Part shown: piece after piece, positions 6,549 to 10,474 of the stretch
Numbering within the stretch: the stretch's first letter is position 1
Layout of the letters: every line of letters starts with the position of its first letter
Position numbers and translations under genes: made by a program
Notes under the pieces: model-generated
The model's database searches: none
Seen by the model: the letters and a program-made list of their open reading frames with translations, nothing else
Told to the model about the DNA's origin: nothing
NCBI GenBank assembly: GCA_030731565.1
Contig: JANQTT010000069.1
Coordinates: 430 to 10,903, forward strand
Source of the DNA: Rickettsiaceae bacterium
GTDB lineage: Bacteria > Pseudomonadota > Alphaproteobacteria > Rickettsiales > Rickettsiaceae
Reading direction: 5' to 3'
DNA: 10,474 nt

Positions 6549-7733
6549 TTACTCTCCAGAATTTAAACCATCGATCTCATCACCGCCTCTGAGCGGACCA
6601 AGCCCTACAAAGGCACGTTTTTCATTTATTGTCATAAAACTAGCATTAGCAATTTTAGACCATAAATTCTCGCGTCTTTTGGTCAGAACAGAAATAGAAT
6701 CCCGATCAAAATCGATTATTAAATCTTCTTCATATAAGTGAGAAAGCCAACTGCTAAGAGCATCTGAATATTTATCCAGCAGAGGAATAATGTTTTCTTC
6801 CCACAGAGCAAGCCGTGCCTCTTGCATGTTACTGTAGGTATTATCTCCGCTTATTCCAAGCAATTGAGGTGGCACATTAAAGGCAATTGCGATGTCTCGG
6901 GCGCTTGAATCTTTTAACTCAATAAATTTTTCAAAACGTTCAGCATTATTCGTTTCTTGCCATTTTAATCCACCTTCTAGAATTAATGGCTTCCCAGAAT
7001 TAGAAGCGCCGCTAAAACCATCATAAAATTGCTGTTGCAACCTTTCAAATTGCTCTTCACTAAGGTATCCATTTCCATCTTGAAAAACTAAAGCTCCGCT
7101 TGGTCTGGTAGCATTCTTTAGCAATGACTTATTCCAATCCATAATTTTTCCATGCAAATGGATCGGTTTTTCTGCCGCAGATAAAGAAGACAAGCCTAAA
7201 TTATCATCAGTTGGGTTATAATTCTTTAAATGTAAAACTCTACTAATTCTACTTATTGGATCAATTGGGTAATATTGCTGACCTTTAGCGTTATTATATT
7301 TGTAAGCTAAAATAATATTGCCAGATTTAACATATTCAATCTGGCTTGCATGTAAATTATATAGCTCACCTGGCACAGATGCGGTCTTGCCTGGGGCCAG
7401 GATATAGCTATTCCCGTAGAGCAAAAGACTAGAAATACTAGTTGTAAAAAAATCTGCTCCAGAAATATCTGGGGCTGGTTTTTTAAGCAACCTTGCAACT
7501 GGATGTAATGGAATTTGCTCTTTTTTTCCTCCTTTTGTTTTATATACTTGCCAAGGTACATGGCTTGCAGAGCAAGCAATCAAACTTACACACCTGTGGA
7601 CAATAACGTTTGTTTTATAGATATCTACACTAACCCGTTTTTCATCCCAATATTGCATCAAAGGCACGCCCAACGTATTAAACGATTTTTTGACAGGTTG
7701 TTTAGAGAATTTCTTAAAATATGACTGTAACAT
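6549..7733 (-). CDS. HK97-family phage/GTA portal protein
   Basis: The protein has 394 residues from the ATG at 7733; a TTG at 7748 would add five. It matches the HK97-type portal family (PF04860, TIGR01537). Recognisable segments are IVHRCVSLIACSASHVPW near the N-terminus, PLHPVARLLKKPAPDISG, LLLYGNSYIL, and the ring-core stretch DIAIAFNVPPQLLGISGDNTYSN followed by EARLALWEENIIPLLD. The C-terminus has the usual ENLWSKIANASFMTINEKRAFVGLGPL. A dodecameric portal forms the DNA entry channel at one vertex of the capsid and docks TerL. Length is normal for the family and the frame is unbroken. It is the first gene of the packaging operon, whereas in the Rhodobacter GTA the terminase genes precede the portal. 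No maturation protease or capsid gene is visible around it. Confidence 0.93.
   Translation of the reverse strand: MLQSYFKKFSKQPVKKSFNTLGVPLMQYWDEKRVSVDIYKTNVIVHRCVSLIACSASHVPWQVYKTKGGKKEQIPLHPVARLLKKPAPDISGADFFTTSISSLLLYGNSYILAPGKTASVPGELYNLHASQIEYVKSGNIILAYKYNNAKGQQYYPIDPISRISRVLHLKNYNPTDDNLGLSSLSAAEKPIHLHGKIMDWNKSLLKNATRPSGALVFQDGNGYLSEEQFERLQQQFYDGFSGASNSGKPLILEGGLKWQETNNAERFEKFIELKDSSARDIAIAFNVPPQLLGISGDNTYSNMQEARLALWEENIIPLLDKYSDALSSWLSHLYEEDLIIDFDRDSISVLTKRRENLWSKIANASFMTINEKRAFVGLGPLRGGDEIDGLNSGE
6552..6557 (-). promoter_or_regulatory. Ribosome binding site inside the portal gene end
   Basis: GGAGAG on the reverse strand is also the portal's last two codons (Gly-Glu). It is six bases from the GTG start of the 95-residue gene, so ribosomes ending the portal can restart there. 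Confidence 0.7.
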
Positions 7734-7772
7734 AATAAGATAAACCAATAATTTAATTTAGTAGTGGAAATT

Positions 7773-7781
7773 CTTATACCA
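7773..7781 (-). promoter_or_regulatory. Possible extended -10 promoter of the packaging operon
   Basis: On the reverse strand TGGTATAAG fits an extended -10 element (TGnTATAAT with one mismatch) about 40 nt before the portal ATG. The -35 position is poor (TTAGTG), so this is a moderate guess from the divergent spacer. Confidence 0.35.
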
Positions 7782-7820
7782 GTTTGATATGAATACACTA
7801 AGCTAAACACAATAAATGCT

Positions 7821-7849
7821 TTGCAAAGTATTTATTTTTGCAATAGAAT
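7821..7849 (+). promoter_or_regulatory. Likely promoter of the Tim44-like gene
   Basis: TTGCAA (7821-7826) and TAGAAT (7844-7849) are separated by exactly 17 bp and match four and five consensus bases. The start would fall near 7856, giving a leader of about 20 nt. TTTGCAA occurs twice here (7820-7826 and 7837-7843), which could be chance or a regulator site. Confidence 0.5.
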
Positions 7850-7875
7850 GAATAAATAAAAACATAGGATTTAAT

Positions 7876-8523
7876 ATGTCTGGGCAACTTCTTGAACTTA
7901 TAATCTTTGCTGGTATTGCATTCTTTATAATTAATAAACTAATTGCTACGTTAGGAAGCACTTCAGAAGAAGAACAATCTCGTGGTAAATCGATCTTTAA
8001 AAATAAAATGCATGGCATGCGGGATGTCACGAACTCCACAAAAGAAAAAGCTAGTATTTTAAAACCTAAATTCCCTAGAGCAAAAAAAGTTAACTTAAAC
8101 GGCCTAGTTGTACCCGGTACTGAAAAAGAAGTAATGGAAGGATTGTCTGACGTAGTAGCAAAATTACCTAATTTCAGCCTAGATATATTCTTAAAAGGAG
8201 CAAAAAGCGCCTTTAAAATGATAATTGAAGCTGCCTCTAGCAAAAATGACGCCGAGCTTGAAGAATTAGTAGACAAACGATATGTTGACCATTTCAAAGC
8301 GATCTCGCCTAGCTATGGAAAATTTTCAGGAATACACCCGAAGTTAACTGCGCAAGTTTCTGAAGTTTATACTTTTGGCAATAATATTTTTGTTAAGATA
8401 TTGTTTGCAGGCAAAAATATTACTGATAAAATCAAAGATATGCATGAAGAATGGACATTTACCAAAAGCACTTTGAATTCTGGTCCTGAATGGCATTTGA
8501 CAAATATAGACAGACCGCATTAA
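7876..8523 (+). CDS. Tim44-like domain protein (TimA-type)
   Basis: The 215-residue protein has one N-terminal membrane segment (about residues 5-25, LLELIIFAGIAFFIINKLIA), a charged linker with many lysines (residues 30-72), and a C-terminal Tim44-like domain (PF04280, about 75-212). Typical signs of the domain are FSLDIFLKGAKSAFKMIIEA (100-119), the LVDKRYVDHF segment and MHEEWTFTKS followed by PEWHLTNID near the end. In alphaproteobacteria this family (TimA in Caulobacter) is an inner-membrane protein related to the mitochondrial import-motor subunit Tim44; the bacterial role is not settled. The start is supported by AGGA six nt upstream (7866-7869) and by the promoter just before it. It is divergent from the packaging operon and is followed by a repeat-bearing spacer. 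Confidence 0.88.
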   Translation: MSGQLLELIIFAGIAFFIINKLIATLGSTSEEEQSRGKSIFKNKMHGMRDVTNSTKEKASILKPKFPRAKKVNLNGLVVPGTEKEVMEGLSDVVAKLPNFSLDIFLKGAKSAFKMIIEAASSKNDAELEELVDKRYVDHFKAISPSYGKFSGIHPKLTAQVSEVYTFGNNIFVKILFAGKNITDKIKDMHEEWTFTKSTLNSGPEWHLTNIDRPH

Positions 8524-8560
8524 TATTGGTAAAATTCATTTTTTATAATCATCCTTAACA

Positions 8561-8642
8561 GTCATCCCGAATTTATTTCGGGATCTCAAGAAACATATGT
8601 ACTAGATTGCATTTAGAGATCCCGAAATAAATTCGGGATGAC
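8561..8642. repeat. Perfect 27-bp inverted repeat with nested hairpins (palindromic/MITE-like element)
   Basis: The arm 8561-8587 is matched base for base by the reverse complement at 8616-8642, around a 28-nt centre. Each arm is itself a hairpin: ATCCCGAA (8564-8571), loop TTTAT, TTCGGGAT (8577-8584), and the same in the other arm. The arm begins GTCATCCCGAA, a form common in dispersed intergenic palindromes of Rickettsiales and other bacteria. The arms contain more G and C than the surrounding AT-rich spacer. No ORF or target-site duplication is evident. It could also slow or end transcription between the Tim44-like gene and yidD, but no T run follows it closely. Confidence 0.9.
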
Positions 8643-8676
8643 TTTCGGTATGACTATGCAGAAAGTTCAGTATTAA

Positions 8677-8694
8677 CTAACTTAGGAAAGTTAG
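8677..8694 (+). repeat. Small hairpin upstream of yidD
   Basis: CTAACTT (8677-8683) pairs with AAGTTAG (8688-8694) across the four-base loop AGGA. It lies 31 nt before the yidD ATG. A short stem like this may be chance; no clear function or T run is seen. Another short pair, ACTTTC/GAAAGT, lies at 8641-8666. Confidence 0.35.
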
Positions 8695-8725
8695 CGTTAT
8701 TAGTAAATTCAGAATTACTATAAAT

Positions 8726-8980
8726 ATGAAATTTATACTTTTATTGATAATTAAATTTTACCAATATTTTATTTCCCCGTGGCTTGGAAGAAATTGTAGA
8801 TTTTACCCAAGCTGTTCTTCTTATGCAAAAGAAGCCATCATGATGCATGGAGCTTTAAAGGGCTTATATTTAAGCACTAAACGCATATTAAAGTGCAATC
8901 CTTTTTTTGTAGGAGGCGTTGATTCCGTGCCTAAAATAGAGCAAAGTAATGAGCAAAATACAAAGTGTAGAAATAATTAA
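8726..8980 (+). CDS. yidD: Membrane protein insertion efficiency factor YidD
   Basis: The 84-residue protein is a clear YidD (PF01809). It has an N-terminal hydrophobic, amphipathic stretch [20 protein letters not shown], then [18 protein letters not shown] (21-38), the [19 protein letters not shown] stretch (41-59), and GGVDSVP (63-69). The conserved cysteines C24, C30 and C57 are kept. YidD is a small membrane-associated protein that helps the YidC insertase place inner-membrane proteins. In many bacteria it lies in the rpmH-rnpA-yidC cluster; here it sits directly before uvrC, and its last 32 nt overlap the uvrC start. The tail after residue 70 is polar and poorly conserved in the family. 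No convincing Shine-Dalgarno or promoter is seen in front of it. Confidence 0.95.
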   Translation: MKFILLLIIKFYQYFISPWLGRNCRFYPSCSSYAKEAIMMHGALKGLYLSTKRILKCNPFFVGGVDSVPKIEQSNEQNTKCRNN

Positions 8981-10474
8981 ATCCCAAATAAACAACGCCC
9001 CAGAGCTCCCTGGCATCTATAAAATGTTAGACTCTGACAGTAGTATTCTTTACATAGGTAAGGCAAAAAACCTTAAAAACCGATTGACGCAATACACTCT
9101 TCAGCAAGAAGGAAAAAATAAGATTATGGTTTCCTTGGTACATAAAGTTGAATATGTTATTACAGAATCTGAGTCAGCCGCACTACTCCTTGAAGGACAA
9201 TTAATCAAAAAACACAAGCCCAAATTCAACATATTATTAAAAGATGACAAATCGTTTCCATATATAAAATTACGGACTGACCATAAATATCCACAATTAC
9301 TGAAGTTTCGTGGGAAAAATTTAAGTAATGGTAAATTTTTTGGTCCTTATGCTTCAGCTGGGTATGTTGATACTACCTTACTAGAAATACAAAAAATATT
9401 TCGCCTTAGGTCCTGTACTGACAGCTACTTTGCAAACAGAGAACGGCCATGCCTACTATATCAAATAAAGCGTTGCTCCGCCCCTTGCGTTGAAAAGATT
9501 TCAAAAAAAGAATATGACGAAACTGTAGCGGAAGTAAAAGCATTTCTATCTGGGAAAAATAAGAGCTTGCAAAAAATGTTATCTAAAAAAATGGACGCCT
9601 TTAGTAATGAAATGCAATATGAAAAAGCAGCTGAAATAAGGGATAAAATTAAAGCTATAAGCTATATTCAGCTAAAATCCCATAACGCCGAAAAAATCGA
9701 TGATGCTGATATTATCGCGCTTGCTAATAAAAATGGAGAATTTTGTGTACAGCTATTTATCTATAGATCCCATCAACCATGCGGAAATCAAGCCTACTTC
9801 CCTATCCACACATATGACGCAAAACCAAGTGAAGTTATAGAAAATTTTATCATGCAGCTTTATCAAGATAAAGAGCCCCCTAAAGAACTAATCATTAGCC
9901 ATGATATTAGCGATAAGGAAACTTACGAATCAGCTTTAAAACAATTACACAAAAAGCCAACTAAAATTACTCGTCCTAAATTAGGCGTAAAGAAAAAAAT
10001 TATAGACAACGCTATTCATAATGCTGAAATTTCTTTGGAAAAACACCTAAAAATTTCAGCAAAAAATACTGTAGCATTAAGTGAGGTACAGAAGTTATTT
10101 GGGCTTTTGGAATTACCTAAAAGGATAGAAATATCTGATAATAGCCACATCCAGGGAGCTTTTGCAATTGGCGCTATGGTGGTAGCTGGAGTTAATGGCT
10201 TCGACAAAAAAGAATACAGATTATTTAATATCAAGGAAGAGCAGACAAATGCTTTTGGAGGTGATGATTATGCGATGCTACGAGAAGTTCTAACAAGACG
10301 TCTAAAACGCCTTCAAAATGAGCCATACCGAACCCCCGATTTAATGATTATCGATGGAGGAAAAGGGCATATGAAAATCGTGTCTGAGGTAATGGACACG
10401 CTGAACCTTCACATTCCATTTGTCTGTATGTCAAAAGGCCTTGAGCGTAACAGCGGGAAAGAACAGTTTCATAG
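8949..10474 (+). CDS. uvrC: Excinuclease ABC subunit C, 3' end outside the window (partial)
   Basis: There are 508 codons from the ATG at 8949, open to the window edge; the C-terminal helix-hairpin-helix region is cut off. UvrC makes both incisions in nucleotide excision repair after UvrA and UvrB find the damage. The GIY-YIG nuclease covers about residues 18-95 ([20 protein letters not shown], with Y24, Y35, R45, E82 and N94). Cysteines C156, C168, C176 and C180 reproduce the spacing of the UvrC iron-sulphur cluster. The UVR motif that binds UvrB is at about 210-237 ([13 protein letters not shown]). The RNase H-like second nuclease shows ISDNSHIQG (D397), [15 protein letters not shown] and [10 protein letters not shown] (D469). 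All catalytic positions are intact. The start lies inside yidD (32-nt overlap), with only a weak AGAG element upstream, so the two genes are probably co-transcribed and coupled. Confidence 0.96.
   Translation, partial: MSKIQSVEIIKSQINNAPELPGIYKMLDSDSSILYIGKAKNLKNRLTQYTLQQEGKNKIMVSLVHKVEYVITESESAALLLEGQLIKKHKPKFNILLKDDKSFPYIKLRTDHKYPQLLKFRGKNLSNGKFFGPYASAGYVDTTLLEIQKIFRLRSCTDSYFANRERPCLLYQIKRCSAPCVEKISKKEYDETVAEVKAFLSGKNKSLQKMLSKKMDAFSNEMQYEKAAEIRDKIKAISYIQLKSHNAEKIDDADIIALANKNGEFCVQLFIYRSHQPCGNQAYFPIHTYDAKPSEVIENFIMQLYQDKEPPKELIISHDISDKETYESALKQLHKKPTKITRPKLGVKKKIIDNAIHNAEISLEKHLKISAKNTVALSEVQKLFGLLELPKRIEISDNSHIQGAFAIGAMVVAGVNGFDKKEYRLFNIKEEQTNAFGGDDYAMLREVLTRRLKRLQNEPYRTPDLMIIDGGKGHMKIVSEVMDTLNLHIPFVCMSKGLERNSGKEQFH

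Noticed and set aside
7803..8297. Minus-strand open frame of 164 codons
   Set aside because: It lies opposite the Tim44-like gene, which has a promoter, a Shine-Dalgarno and a recognisable domain; the reverse frame looks like low-complexity shadow.
8561..8642. CRISPR-like repeat pair
   Set aside because: There are only two arms, in inverted orientation, with no regular spacers and no cas genes.
10016..10234. Minus-strand open frame of 72 codons
   Set aside because: It lies fully inside uvrC, opposite its conserved nuclease domain.

Overview
The window is AT-rich DNA that most resembles an alphaproteobacterium of the order Rickettsiales, that is, an obligate intracellular or endosymbiotic bacterium. 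The evidence is a Tim44/TimA-type protein, a scattered cassette of GTA/phage-type packaging genes, a leucine-rich-repeat protein of the ribonuclease-inhibitor type, and a nested palindromic repeat of the kind common in Rickettsiales intergenic DNA. Genus or species cannot be fixed from this sequence alone.

Positions 1-2855 (minus strand) hold the first 145 codons of a DUF924-family gene, an LRR protein of about 410 residues just upstream of it, and a metallo-beta-lactamase-fold lipoprotein of the NAPE-PLD type. The last of these is divergent from a plus-strand SDR/YeeZ-like NAD(P)-binding protein (2903-3784). That gene meets a minus-strand glycosyltransferase (3781-4506) tail to tail, and the two stop codons share one TTAA. 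A minus-strand tRNA-Arg(UCU) with an encoded CCA follows (4639-4715), behind a good sigma70-type promoter.

Positions 4862-7733 (minus strand) form a compact packaging operon, transcribed in the order HK97-type portal, 95-residue helical protein, terminase large subunit. The genes are translationally coupled, by a Shine-Dalgarno inside the portal's last codons and by an 11-nt overlap. The catalytic residues of the terminase are intact. No capsid, protease or tail gene is in the window. The arrangement suggests a conserved GTA-like module or a retained prophage fragment. The 95-residue protein is a candidate small terminase by position and predicted fold only.

Positions 7821-10474 (plus strand) are housekeeping: a Tim44-like membrane-anchored protein with a recognisable promoter, a spacer with a perfect 27-bp inverted repeat (nested hairpins), yidD (membrane protein insertion helper), and the first 508 codons of uvrC (nucleotide excision repair), whose start lies inside yidD.

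The most interesting candidates are the LRR protein, which carries a C-terminal basic motif like the c-Myc nuclear localisation signal; the NAPE-PLD-like lipoprotein, a possible lipid-active surface enzyme; and the packaging cassette with its unidentified 95-residue member. All functional statements are read from motifs and context, with no database search.
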